A DNA stretch of 64,000 nucleotides from Protonemura montana (Eukaryota > Arthropoda > Insecta > Plecoptera > Nemouridae), in contig OX387606.1 in assembly GCA_947568835.1 (NCBI GenBank), forward strand, positions 7,192,001 through 7,256,000, given 5' to 3'. The stretch's first letter is position 1. Each line of letters opens with the position of its first letter. The notes beneath the pieces are model-generated. The model made no database searches, was not told the DNA's origin, and was given only the letters and a program-made list of their open reading frames with translations. This document shows, piece by piece, positions 47,001 to 56,263 of the stretch. A program made the position numbers and the translations under genes.

Positions 47001-47211
47001 CTGGCGGTCAGCGCTGAACAACTTGAGGTCCAGGTTCTGCAACTTCGAGATCACGGAGTCTGTCTTGTCGATGTTGTTGGTCACTCGGGAATCAAGCATC
47101 TCGACCCTTCGCATCAGATGCTCGACAGCTTTGTCGAGGTTTTCGATCTTCTGGAGTTTTGACTCTAATGTTGACATGATCACTTCGAAGACATTGAAGA
47201 GGTATTGTTCT
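26082..47211 (-). CDS. Fibrinogen-related protein: coiled coil + fibrinogen C-terminal domain (5' end not found)
   Basis: Read on the - strand, exons 47211-45921, 37305-37174, 31139-30952, 28378-28235, 26840-26716 and 26173-26082 join in matching phases with consensus splice sites. They give 430 + 226 residues; the codon at the 5' edge is split, so an upstream exon with the signal peptide must exist. The last five exons encode a full fibrinogen domain: [49 protein letters not shown] (Ca-binding loop) and GGWWWKSC, ending [20 protein letters not shown]. Four cysteines are placed for the two usual disulphides. Such proteins are secreted oligomers: lectin-like recognition proteins or developmental ligands such as Scabrous. 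Which of these applies here is not clear. The longest intron (8.6 kb) carries a pogo transposon. Confidence 0.85.
26236..26330 (+). repeat. Degenerate tandem repeat seeded by a 5S-like fragment
   Basis: TGTCAGGTATTGGATGGGC matches the IE/box C part of the 5S-headed SINEs. It runs straight into irregular GTATTAGGGTATT-like units and ends in GGTATTGGATGGATGGATGG, as if the same few bases were copied several times. Confidence 0.5.
28487..28772 (-). mobile_element. MITE-like family M1, copy 1
   Basis: On the - strand it reads GATGGCCGCTAAATTAC, TACCGACAAAAATGGAGCAT, CTACTAGGTGG, TTATTTCTCGCAGATTACGA and TTGCCGGCTCGTTTGCTCAG, ending AACACTGGCCCAC. It lacks the GCAAGTGCCATCGGGTGG block present in the other copies. 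It lies in an intron of the fibrinogen-related gene. Confidence 0.65.
31282..31535 (+). mobile_element. 5S-headed SINE, copy 3 (head missing)
   Basis: Body and tail only: TTCTTATCAACTTCTCGGCA, GGATTTGTGGGAGAATCCTG, GTTGTACCGTCTTTCGGAAG, TCTTCCCTTCTTGGCTAGGC, CAGTATGTCGTTAAACCC. The 5S-like head is absent. It sits about 140 bases upstream, in the intron, of the second fibrinogen-domain exon and is antisense to that gene. Confidence 0.7.
33180..33450 (+). mobile_element. MITE-like family M1, copy 2
   Basis: Shares GGAGGATACTACCAAATGGAGTC, AAGAAATTTAATTT, CAGATTGCATTTGAGACTGG, CAACCTTGACGATTGG, GACGGTTGCAAGCGCCATCG and TGCCGGCTCGTTTGCTCAGC with the other copies. Both ends are worn. Confidence 0.6.
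33989..34084 (-). CDS. Possible alternative or isolated exon in a fibrinogen-gene intron
   Basis: On the - strand an ATG-initiated frame of 32 codons ([11 protein letters not shown]...LATLVGAQ) ends exactly at GCACAG|GTAAGTAG, a near-ideal splice donor, in phase 0. The next downstream fibrinogen exon, starting 31139, also begins in phase 0. It could be an alternative first exon, part of a non-coding transcript, or chance. Confidence 0.2.
34247..34570 (-). mobile_element. MITE-like family M1, copy 3 (most complete)
   Basis: On the + strand it opens CAGATGGCCAGCGTTTATGT and closes CATTTTGCGGCCATCAAAC, giving short inverted ends GATGGCC. Inside are GCTGCCACCCGATGGCACTT, TCTCAAATGCGAGTTATCTG, CCACTAAGTAGTATACTCC and TTTTGTCGGTAAAGTAG. 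No protein is encoded. Confidence 0.65.
36465..36770 (+). mobile_element. MITE-like family M1, copy 4
   Basis: Reads TGGAGGATGCTACTAGGTGG, TTATTTCTCGCAGATTACTC, GCATTTGAGATTGGATT, CTAACCTCAACGATTGACAT, GGACGGCCGCAAGCTCCATC and TGCAGGCTCGTTTGCTCATC. It lies some 400 bases 3' of the first fibrinogen-domain exon, in the intron. Confidence 0.65.
38678..38995 (-). mobile_element. MITE-like family M1, copy 5
   Basis: On the + strand: GGGCCAGCGTTGATTACAAA, GAGCAGGCAACGCG, GATGCCACCCGATTTGGCTT, TAACTGAGCGTAAATC, AACTGCGAGAAATAAC and CCTCCATTTTTG. Its right end is more diverged than in copy 3. Confidence 0.6.
39926..42674 (-). mobile_element. pogo/Tigger-type DNA transposon, apparently intact
   Basis: Perfect TIRs of about 25 bp (GGGGAGACCGGGGCTAGTTG onward) lie at 39928-39952 and, inverted, at 42648-42672, each flanked by TA (39926-39927 and 42673-42674), the target duplication of Tc1/mariner-pogo elements. 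The GGGGCTAGTTGGCCCA core recurs under both ends (about 40135-40172 and, inverted, 42290-42306) as likely transposase-binding repeats. The element is 2,745 bp between the TA dinucleotides and carries one open frame for transposase. It sits in the 8.6-kb intron of the fibrinogen-related gene on the same coding strand. Confidence 0.9.
40322..42205 (-). CDS. pogo/Tigger transposase with C-terminal PHD-like finger
   Basis: A single 627-codon frame. Residues 15-55 form a psq/CENP-B-type helix-turn-helix ([32 protein letters not shown]). A second CENP-B-like DNA-binding half follows ([18 protein letters not shown]), then a DDE_1 catalytic core: D194 in [10 protein letters not shown]303 in LLLDNHDSH and D339 in [12 protein letters not shown], a DD35D spacing as expected of the family. 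After an acidic and Ser/Thr-rich linker and a lysine-rich stretch ([15 protein letters not shown]) comes a C-terminal CxxC...HxxC...CxxC finger (about 585-627, CVVCSEPY...[12 protein letters not shown]) of PHD type. It would cut and rejoin the TA-flanked element. No break is seen, and MRTYKR four residues in is an alternative start. Confidence 0.92.
   Translation of the reverse strand: MQEMRTYKRTSSRGSTQPHVLLEAARVVKREKKSVRSVAKDFDVPYKTLQRYVKKFTDEELEGKGEMPKTKTGYTRHRQVLGVEEEATLAAYVLRASDIYYGLSPKEVRKFAFQYSKALELAVPKSWEEKKMAGADWFTGFLKRNPTLSIRTPEATSLARASSFNEKNVGAFFDNLSSVMLRHKFSAADIWNVDETGITTVQKPDKVVARRGWKQVGKMTSAERGTLVTLTVAVSASGNSIPPFLIFPRVHYHDRFIQNAPNGSIGAANSSGWMKEGHFIQFLKHFVKHTKCTKTNPVLLLLDNHDSHLSIEGLNFCKEQGVVVLSFPPHCSHKLQPLDRSVYGPLKKYVNSACDSWMVNHPGSTMTIYDIPGIVTISLPMAITPVNIAAGFRVSGIFPFNRDIFSPHEYSPGFVTDRPEPVTTIPSQEDPKEDVDFFLDGEDKQEESGFEGMAIMDYILDTETGFLEPVAGCSGINGESSNGGTDSVKPTTPHTDELDSVTRTPMKPAVTPEDLRPFPKAGPRKNTKKNKRRRFTAILTDSPVKNALEELKKNQKSKPSQKPSKKAKRKKRHETAAVADEDYFCVVCSEPYENSAPGEEWISCPSCKSWAHVLCTTGETPYKCDTC
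45487..45875 (+). mobile_element. 5S-headed SINE, copy 4
   Basis: Head GATCGTTTTGGCGTGTTCGA, AACACCGGTTCTCGTGAGATC, GTTAAGCAACATG, GGTATTGAATGGGTGACC, then the family body and the tail GTGTCGCCAAACGCCATACA. Nearly full length. It ends about 45 bases from the splice donor of the coiled-coil exon, antisense to it. Confidence 0.8.
45921..47211 (-). CDS. Coiled-coil and Ser/Thr/Pro-rich exon of the fibrinogen-related gene
   Basis: This 1,291-nt exon starts after TTTTTCTGATTCCAG on the - strand and ends at AAA|GTAAGAAA. Residues 1-200 are heptad-rich with repeated LD and VD motifs ([39 protein letters not shown]), predicting trimeric or dimeric coiled coil. A middle helix ([20 protein letters not shown]) follows, then a linker of Ser, Thr, Pro and Ala with likely O-glycosylation ([26 protein letters not shown]) and a basic RAVNRNRG patch that might be cut by proteases. 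An open frame continues upstream to an ATG at 47267, but that part lies in the intron and should not be used as the start. The large exon is more GC-rich than its surroundings. Confidence 0.8.
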
Positions 47212-48860
47212 CTGGAATCAGAAAAAAATTCCGATGTTAGTTGTGGGAGAATACACACTATAAACATTTCTCTATTTACACATTAAAGCTTAGATATTCA
47301 GATTTCCTGTCTTGGGACTTAGAAAACGTTTCTAGTTTTGAAGTCCACATTGACCATGCGCGTAAACAACGTTTCACTCAGATATTTGCAGAAAATTCAA
47401 CACAAATCCATCATTTCTCCAAACATAAAAAAGTCAAATTACAGGTAAACAGTAGCGGCAAGAATCGTGATTTTGAACGCATCATTTCACACGAATTATA
47501 AGCGCCCATCCACTATTTGCTGCCGCCCAATTGTTGTCTGCAACGAGTACCGATCGGTACCGGTGTGGAACCTGGGACCCTTCGAAGCCAGCACGGTAGT
47601 CTTGAAAGTCAAAGTGTGCATGGGCAGTCATGCAAGTGGCTGGCTTCTTCGCGAGTAACGCATCGCTGACTTTTCTTGACCAGGGTCACAATTCACTTTC
47701 CAGTTTGAAAACCGCATATTTTAGATCATTTTGGCACGGACGATGGCGGCACGGTTTCAAATTCAAAGATGCCAACCGACATTTTTTCAACAAAAAAACT
47801 GCGGTGTGATAGTTTTTTTTCCCGAATCAAACGTCAACCTCGTGTCGTCTTGTGGGTTGAAAATATCTAAAATAATTAGCCCAGAAATACTGGATTATGT
47901 GGGTTATGTTTCACCGTTGTCGTTCGAAGTAAAAAGCTTGGTGAAGTTTTCAAAAAACTACATTTCCAAGGAGGTAGACCTTTTATAGCTAAAGAACTGA
48001 ACTGTTTCTTGGCATTAATTAGCCCAGTTTTGATTACTTTCGCATTTCAAGGTTGTTCGCCAAAGCAACAGCCAATCAAACGTAGATAAAAAAATAAAAC
48101 CATTAGATTCATTTCTGGTAGCGTATAGTGTTTTTTTTTTAAATTATAATTACGCGTCGTAGAAAATCTGCGTTATCGTTTCGCTTGCTATATACCATTG
48201 AACAATTTTCTCCCCAAGTTTGTATCTGGCTATTCGAAAGTTTACGACCCCGGCGATATTATTTAATTCAAACAAAATTGGAAAAATTGCCCCCAATTAC
48301 TTATTGTTGCACATGTTTGACATGTACTTGAAGCTCAGAAACCTCGAGCATGTACGTTAATTTCCCTCTCCGGAATCATGAAGGTGATCAGACGGTGATT
48401 GTCTTATTATATCACATTCAAACCAAATGGCCTAATGATCTTGCCGATTGGAATACATGCTGCTAGTCGCTGTACTATGCCATTTTTTCAACATTCATAA
48501 GATCATCGTGAAATCAGGTGAAACGCCTTGTAAATGCAAAGAGTGCGCTTTTTTGAGCACGAAAATCCCCTAATCGTCGACTAATTGAAATCGTGCCTAC
48601 CATCGATATCACGTTTTTTTGAAAATAATTAATTAATTGTATGTGTTATTACCATGTAGTTTTGATCAAATGATAGCCTGATTATGTGTTTATATACGTG
48701 TTTCGCGTCACGTTATACAACTGTGAGCGTGCTGGCAAATATTAATTGGACTCTTGATTTCAGTTTAATACTTCTGAGAAACGCATCTTTCGGGTCGCTA
48801 AGCGGTCACGCAGAGATTCGGTCACCTTTTCCTTTCAAGCATCACCTTTCGTTAGGTTGC
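47212..48860. other. Upstream intron or flank of the fibrinogen-related gene
   Basis: No exon with the needed phase-2 donor and a signal peptide could be picked out on the - strand. A GC-richer patch at about 47500-47700 has no recognisable coding content. The rest is AT-rich. Confidence 0.35.
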
Positions 48861-49350
48861 TGAACGGTTGGGCGTGTTGGAATCACTGGTTCTCGTAAGA
48901 TCACCAGAGTTAAGCAACACTGCGCTAGGTCAGGTATTTAATGGGTAACCACTTTTTTTGTGTGTGTTGTTAACGCCGGTTTCCACTATACACAATGTGT
49001 ATTGGATGGTAATGGTCATGAGGCATTGGATGAGCGACTGCAAACATGACCAGTTCTGTTCTGGAGAGAGGTTGAAACGACAAAAGTTAGTACATCTTCA
49101 TTTTCCTTAAAAACCAACATGTCGACAGCGTGGATTTTTGTTCAAGAATCCTGTTGTTCAAGTTATACCGTATTTGCCGGTGGTGGTTCTCTTCGTCAGA
49201 AATAAGCTACCTCTCGGCACCGGGGTTCCTCTACGGCTAGATTCTACGGATTCCTCATCCTCTACGGTTAGATTTATCATCATCCTCGGTCCGTCCTCAC
49301 CATTGCCCAATCATGAACTGACTTCATTCGACCAGTTACATATCAATCAA
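48861..49350 (+). mobile_element. 5S-headed SINE, copy 5 (diverged, interrupted)
   Basis: Head GCTGAACGGTTGGGCGTGTT, CACTGGTTCTCGTAAGATCACC, GTTAAGCAACACTGCG and GGTATTTAATGGGTAACC, interrupted at about 48950-49010 by unrelated sequence. It then resumes with CATGACCAGTTCTGTTCTGG, GAATCCTGTTGTTCAAGTTA and a duplicated CCTCTACGG segment. It is the most decayed copy with a head. Confidence 0.7.
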
Positions 49351-52056
49351 ACAATTTTGTTTGGTGTATTCATGAATTACAAATAAAATAAATGACTTGC
49401 AGATATACGAGCGACCTAATGACAAGCATGTTAGGATATACAAGTGATTTTTTTCCCCTTATTCTTATATCAAATCGTGCAAGGTATTTCCGTAGGATAG
49501 GCACTCTTGGCGTGTCCTTAGTGGCTTTTCGTTGCGTTTTGCCCTTTTTGCCATTTTCAGCTCTGCACGAATAACACCTGATGGTCACGATAATTCAGGT
49601 ACAATCCATGCTACATGTTCACATTCCAGTTTTTAACATACCGAATTTCAAGAGTGATTACTCTCAAAATTTTCCGTTTGTAATTCCCTTGTATCTTCTT
49701 GCAAAAAACACACACACACACACAGGCAATAAAACAACAAATAATCTATAAGTACACAACAAATGGCACGGCATGAGAAACCATTTAATTTCAACTTGCC
49801 TAAAATTTGATTCGCCAAGTTGTTCTTACACAGCCACTCATAGCCCCTGCTGGATTCATATCCAACTAGTAATTAATCAAAAGAAAAATTAAAAAATTTC
49901 TCGCCGTCTTATTTTTTTTTCTCTCGAGAGAGACTAGTTGGTTTCAACCTGTAGGTATATTCAATTTTATTTCCATTTGATCCCAGTAGGTATCTAGAAG
50001 GTTTTAAAGAACTCCAGGGTGCCAGGGCCGAAGAAAAATACCATTCTGTTGACTCGTTTAACCAGAGCTATATGCACTCTTCGCTACCTTTTTCACAAAA
50101 CGTTTGATCATTTTGACAGCAGCACTCAATTATGACATGTGATCCGTCTGATCTGTATCGATGATAAAGACCTTCCACTTTGCAGCGCATTGCCGAGCAC
50201 ATAATCTACCACGGAGATTTCAGTCAACTCACATATATATGAGATCATACTTTCACTAACTGATTTCAAAGGAGAATAAAAAAAATAATAATAATAGCAT
50301 TATTTCAAATGCAGGTGCACACATATAGTAGAGTGTATAATTCGATTAAACGAATTTTGTTTCGAAGGTCGGATCATTTAAGACGTGCATTTTGTTGATA
50401 AATATGCCAGCCCACCTTGTGTGAGAAACCATAACGCAATCGTCAACGTTACATAACTTACTAATTAACCTATAACTTTGAAATAAAATATATTCAAACT
50501 TAGATATATATTATTGACATTTCAATCAGTCTAATATTATAGTCGGTGTTTTTCTAGACTATTTGTGTCAGCTTACGCATGCTTCTTTTGATAATTATGG
50601 CAATTTGCTTGGCGTAAACGAACTTAAGTCATTCTAGCACATTTCCGCCACGAACTCTTAAGAAAAAAATCATATCCTTATAGAACTTTGCATTTTATAA
50701 CTGTAGCACGTGGTAAATATGAAAAAAAAAAACAAGGTAATAACCCTGCATTGCGTTAAATCGTAGAAATCACTACTTAAATAATTGGAAATTCATAACA
50801 AATCTTCACGAGATTTACACCATTCACAGCGTGCTAAACTTATTAAAAATGTGTGCCAACATAAATACCTATATCCCAAGTGTGTGATATATTGGTGTTA
50901 GGTATATAACAGGTAGATGGTATTATGTGTGTAATAATCCGATTAGAGTCACGTCTGTAACAAGTACAGGTAATGTCGAACTTGATTGGTAGAGAGAACG
51001 GCTGGCGAAGCAACTGTTGATCGCATGGTATAATCAAATACAATGTTAACAGCATCAGTTATTACCTGCTACGAGCGAGACACGCTCAATTCTTGCATGC
51101 ACGTGAGAAGTTACTTGAGCTTTGAAGTTTTCCATACTTGAGTTTAAATGTCGGTGTTGTTGTGTCTTTGCCTATTGAAAATCACTGAGAAAATGTGGAT
51201 GAATCGCACAAGGTATCGCAATCTATTTCAACTCTTGAGTTAAGCTCCTAACTCACAGAAACAGCTGACTTTCACTGCCTGTGATTGGCTGTTGCCATGG
51301 GCAATTGATTTAACTCACACTTTATCTATGAGTTAAGAAAATTGTTCTACTATATATATATTTTTTTTGGATACCCATTGCCAAAGTGACAGAATGCCTT
51401 ACAGATTTTTAAAACCTTTATGTGTTGCAGCCATTTAGCCCTTTGGACTTTTTACTTTAATATCACAAGCTTTTAATATGGTGTTAGCTGAGTGCTATTG
51501 AATTAAGTGCGATTGAGTGAGAGGGCAAACATGACCAAAGACATGACCCCAAACACTTTATAAGGCCATGGTCAAACTAGCCATTTTTGATCAAGTATAC
51601 GGCTTTCAAGTGTAACTATGTAATTAAATTGTATACGATTCACATATTGAATTTAGTAACATCACATCTTTCATGAACACAATATTTAGATTCATTTATC
51701 AATTTTTTTGACTAAGAGGCGTTTTTTCCTGTCACAGTTGCGAATGCAGGAATGTTTTTTTTTTTTTTTTTTTTGCGCGAATTTCAACACTTTTTGCGTC
51801 GGGCGCGCTGGCATCGCAGAAACTGGAAATCATTTGGCCGGTTTTGTGTTCGAACGCTTAATTATTCAAAGCGCGTGTTTTGTGTAGATTGTGCAAATCT
51901 ACAGAAAAATCGCCGCTCGTTTGTAAAGGTATACAGGTTGTCCAACTTCGATGTACGAATTTATCATTTTGTGATGACCTTATATAAAATAAATGCATTC
52001 TATAGCTGCACTGTAATCTTAACTTAAACACGCCTTACTATATTAGTTGTTATATC
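49351..52056. other. AT-rich spacer
   Basis: About 2.7 kb. Contains a short (CA)n run near 49708-49724 and a T run of about 20 at 51754-51773. Small open frames have no recognisable content. Confidence 0.4.
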
Positions 52057-52475
52057 CCGAACGGTTTGGAGTGTTTGAAACACCGGTTCTCGTGAGATCA
52101 CCGAAGTTAAGCAACACTGAACTGGGTTAGGTATTGGATGAGTGACCACCACATATACACGACCAGTTCAGTTTCGGAGAAAGGTTGGAGGGATGTAAGT
52201 TAGTACTGCCTTGCTTATCAATCTCTAGACAGCATGGATTTATGGAGGAATCCTTTTGTTTGTGTTGCACCTTTTTTCATAAGGGACGTGAAACCGGTGG
52301 TCCACTTGGTGCTTTTCGACAGGAGTAGGCTACGTGCCGGCACCAGGTTTCTCTTACTTCCTTATAGACTAGGTTAGGTTCATCATCATCCTTATCATCA
52401 TCCACTCATTCACCGACGCCATCGCCGGGTCCGTTGTCGAAACAGTGCGTCGTTAATCTCCACTAATCAAACAAC
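52057..52475 (+). mobile_element. 5S-headed SINE, copy 6 (best preserved)
   Basis: Head CCGAACGGTTTGGAGTGTTT, AACACCGGTTCTCGTGAGATC, ACCGAAGTTAAGCAACACTG (box A) and GGTATTGGATGAGTGACC (IE/box C), the closest of the six to 5S rRNA. Full body with GGATTTATGGAGGAATCCT and CACCAGGTTTCTCTTACTTC, and the tail GTGCGTCGTTAATCTCCACT. Confidence 0.85.
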
Positions 52476-52710
52476 AAGTTTTGATAATGATATATAGCAA
52501 TCCGCAAGCAATACCGATTAGGTTGCAGTATCGAATATCTTTACTTTTATAGCGTCTCGATTTTTCAATTGGCTGCACATGTTATATGGAATCAATTACC
52601 TATCTAAAGTTAGTACCTATAGTATCTCCGTTGACTAGATAGCGGAGAATATGTCGAATAAAATGAGACTGGCAATTAAATGGAACTACGGTGAATTCAG
52701 TTTGGCTCTA

Positions 52711-55700
52711 ATAGTCTAGGAATATCGACGGCAAAAAGGGGCGTGTCCGTATTCGGTGTTATATAAAGCTGAAATTTTGATATTATGTGCATAAAACCAT
52801 GACACAACTATTGTCACAAACCCGGACAAAAAATTTTCATCGGAAGACATTCAAAAAAATTATCAAAGTCAAAATTTCTTAAAAAATGAAAATTACTTAA
52901 AAGTTTAATAAGTATGTCATTTTTGAATTTATAAACGTCTAGTTTCCGCAGAAGCCTAGGCATTAATACGTTATATCGATACCGTTTTTAAAAAACGTCA
53001 AAAAGTTTTTACTAACCTATGACATGAGCCAAAAAGTAGCTAAAAAAACGCAAAAAAAATATATACCACTTTTCACTTAATGCCACGGGACTAAATATTG
53101 GCCGAATGTTATTAAACGAGTTTGTAAAGATAGCTCAATTCATTGTCTACAAGACTGCAGATCTAACTTTTTGAACACGTCAAGTTCACAACTGAGATTT
53201 TTGCTTTTCCCTACGAGAGGTAACTCTTGGCGCGCTGCCAAGCGCCGATAAGCCGTGCGGCTGGCTGGTTAATAGCATGCGTAGGGTGCTTTGAATGGCA
53301 TACTAGCGTTGAGTGCGCAGGCTTTTTGATACTACGTTAGGTCCGCACTTGATTTCATATTATTTACCTAAAATTGGAGGCTTTTTGTTTTTTGTCTGTA
53401 AATTTGGTCTGTTTCTTGATTTTTACATAAAAAAAAAGTTATATATTCGTTTATATCAACCATACCTTGCTCTGTTTTAACCACGTGCAGAGGTTTGAGG
53501 ATCTACAGAATCCGAGATAATGATTTTCAAGAAGACTGCGAACAGATTTGTCGAGGTATATCCACTTGACATGGGTTTCGATGGCTTGCAGGGTTAGTTT
53601 GCTGGCTTGCTAGTTAGTTTCCTACTCACTTTCAAAGCAGGACGACGAATATTATTGATAATTTCTGAAAATTCTCCCAAATATATGGAATGCAAATGGC
53701 ATGAAGATAAATAAAATGCGCGTAAACTCACTTGTTTACTCACTAATTCACTAGTTACTCAGCAATGATTTTGTTTATTTGTGCAAGTGAAAAGATCGCC
53801 TACAAAACGGAATAACTAGCAATACGTATGGGTATGTAGTAATGCATGCTTCCTCATACTAGATCCATGTTAACATGACAGTTAATTTTATTCACTATTT
53901 TCACTTAGCAGAGAAAACAGGAGATAGCTGCGAACCCTCCACAACAGAATCTAGAAAAATAATTTCCACCACAGGTATTGGAAATTTTTTTCAGTTAGCG
54001 TTCCTAACCAGCGAGAATGTTCCTAATTTAACAGAAAAGGGTCTAATAAGCAAAAGACAATGATATTGCAAGAACAATAAATCAAGCAAGCAAGAAAGGG
54101 TATCAAATTTTTCCTTACAAATATCAAGGCAAGGCAAATATCAATCAAGCAGTACACCAACAAAAAAAATATTGACATGGCAAAAAACGTAGGCTCGAGT
54201 CCCCTAACTTAAACAGAGGTGAAACACCACCCCCAAACAAACGGGTATCGCGTTCAACAATGCCAGAGTTTGACTGGAGCATATACCGTTTCATTATCCA
54301 TCAATTAAGAGATACAAACAAGACAGGACGTAAAGTTTCTCTCGTTGACATGAATCCGGAGTCTCTTAGGGAAAATGTATTGAAAGCAACCAAAGAGAGA
54401 AATGACGAGGTAATTTTAAATCGAATGACATTCGGTTCCCTCTTTGAGGTAAACGCCAGCTACCATGCAGATTGTTTGTCGAAATATCTGAGTGCTAACA
54501 GCATAGAGGCATGTAAAAAGGTCCAAACCGTCTCACAATACGATCGCGCTGCTGTCAACACACAAGCGTTTATTTCGGATAAAATGAGGAGATGGAAAAT
54601 TATACCAATTCCCAACGTTTGCGAAAAATACAGGGAATACCTCATTGCTGAGGGTGTAGACACTAAAGTGGCAAGTTCGTGTCACCTACAAGTATTTAAT
54701 ACACAATAAACTAATTAGCAACAGCAAAGACCAAACCATCTCATTCCACTATTGCACAGGAAACCTCCCAGGCATCATGTGCTCAGATTTTCTTTCTATT
54801 GGGCTGTTATATCAGCAAAAACGGGATCAGTCGGGAAAAGCACCTATGCACATCGGTTCATTCCTGTACACGAAATTGCATTGAAAATTGGGCTCCCAAT
54901 AAGCATCGCTTTACCTGCAGCCCCATGCACTGTCCGGCTGTGACACTGTTTTAAACGTTTTTCGGAATCGGTAAAAACAGGATCTGGCGTCAACTGAATA
55001 AAATGACCCGAGACGAGTTGTCACTTTTGGCCAATTTTTCAGACATTTTGGAAAAGGTGAGCACTGCTCGAAGTTTGGTGGTTAAATTGTACGATACAAA
55101 CAAGAAATTCCGACAGTATCATTACTCGCTAAATGCGCTGCGTTTTAAGATAGCAGTGTCGCGACCTATCTCAATTGCCAAAATACTCCCGAGCGAAGGG
55201 GCATTTCATCAGCACCTTCGACGAGCTGCATGGCAATTTAGCACTTAGGTAAACTCGCACGTGCAATTTCCAAAAATGTGGCTTAAGTTTGCCAAAGTAA
55301 TATTCAAAGCTATCAGAGGTTTTTGAACTAGAATTTAAATGTCGTCTCTATTTTTCTTCTTCTTATTATTATTTTTATTATTTGTGGTGATAGGTCCCGA
55401 AGACAGTGGCTGGTGTCAGAGCCTGGGCAGAAAGTTCGTCTTACCTGTATATTTCGAGGGTCAAACAGCCATGGAAACGTTGCAAAATTTCAGTCAAGTC
55501 CAAGAAATCCTGCAGCATAAACCCCACTTGCACGTGCAATAGCAATGGAATTGGATGCATCGACGTATGCAGGTGTGATAGGGAATGCTACAATGCCTAT
55601 AGTGACATGATCGACAATGCCGACGAAGAAACGCTTCAATGATGTACGCACGCATGGATGTATCAAGAGCGTTCCAAGCAATAGCATGCTATTTGCCAGC

Positions 55701-56263
55701 CAGCCGCACGGCTTATCGGCGTTTGGCAGCGCGCCAAGAGTTACCTCTCGTAGGGAAAAGTAAAAATCTCTGTTGTCAACTTGACGTGTTCAAAAAGTTA
55801 GATCTGCAGTCTTGTAGACAATGATTTGAGCTATCTTTACAAACTCGTTTTATAACATTTGGCCAATATTTAGTCCCGTGGCATTAAGTGAAAAGTGGTA
55901 TATATTTTTTTTGCGTTTTTTTAGCTACTTTTTGGCTCATATCATAGGTTAGAAAAAACTTTTTGATGTTTTTTAAAAACGGCATCGATATAACGTATTA
56001 ATGCCTAGGCTTCTGCGGAAACTAGACGTTTATAAATTCAAAAATGACATACTTATTCAACTTTTAAGAAATTTTCATTTTTTAAGAAATTTTGACTTTG
56101 GTAATTTTTTTGAATGTCTTCCGATGAAAATTTTTTGTCCGGGTTTGTGACAATAGTTGTGTCATGGTGTTATGCACATAATATCAAAATTTCAGCTTTA
56201 TATAACACCGAATATCCTAACTTCTCTATTTGAAGAGATAGCCGCTCGATATTCCTAGACTAT
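52711..56263. mobile_element. 3.55-kb DNA element with about 570-bp terminal inverted repeats, family unknown
   Basis: Bases 52711-53280 and 55684-56263 are long inverted copies of each other, starting ATAGTCTAGGAATATCGA from either end. They share landmarks such as TATAAAGCTGAAATTTTGAT, GCCTAGGCATTAATACGTTA, CCACGGGACTAAATATTGGC and CCGTGCGGCTGGCTGG, with only scattered differences. Between them are open pieces on + only: 53875-54063, 54260-54709, 55003-55248 and 55406-55642. The last reads CTCNSNGIGCIDVCRCDREC, a cysteine-rich finger resembling CXC-type domains found near the C-terminus of some transposon proteins. No DDE core could be recognised and no clear target duplication is seen. It appears to be a non-functional copy of a long-TIR transposon. 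Confidence 0.7.
54260..54709 (+). CDS. Open frame inside the long-TIR element, 149 codons
   Basis: Starts at an ATG (MPEFDWSIYRFIIHQLRD) and stays open for 149 codons with balanced amino-acid use. It includes a YHADCLSKYL segment of the HxxC type often seen in zinc-binding parts of transposon proteins. I do not recognise the family. Its position midway between the long TIRs suggests it is part of the element's main protein. Confidence 0.4.
   Translation: MPEFDWSIYRFIIHQLRDTNKTGRKVSLVDMNPESLRENVLKATKERNDEVILNRMTFGSLFEVNASYHADCLSKYLSANSIEACKKVQTVSQYDRAAVNTQAFISDKMRRWKIIPIPNVCEKYREYLIAEGVDTKVASSCHLQVFNTQ

Noticed and set aside
15894-52475. Taking the 5S-like heads as true 5S rRNA genes
   Set aside because: Each is fused to a shared non-5S body and tail, heads are truncated or diverged, and the 3' part of 5S rRNA is absent.
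52711-56263. Reading the long-TIR element as a Polinton-type element
   Set aside because: The long inverted ends prompted the idea, but it is far too short and shows no recognised polymerase, integrase, packaging or capsid parts.
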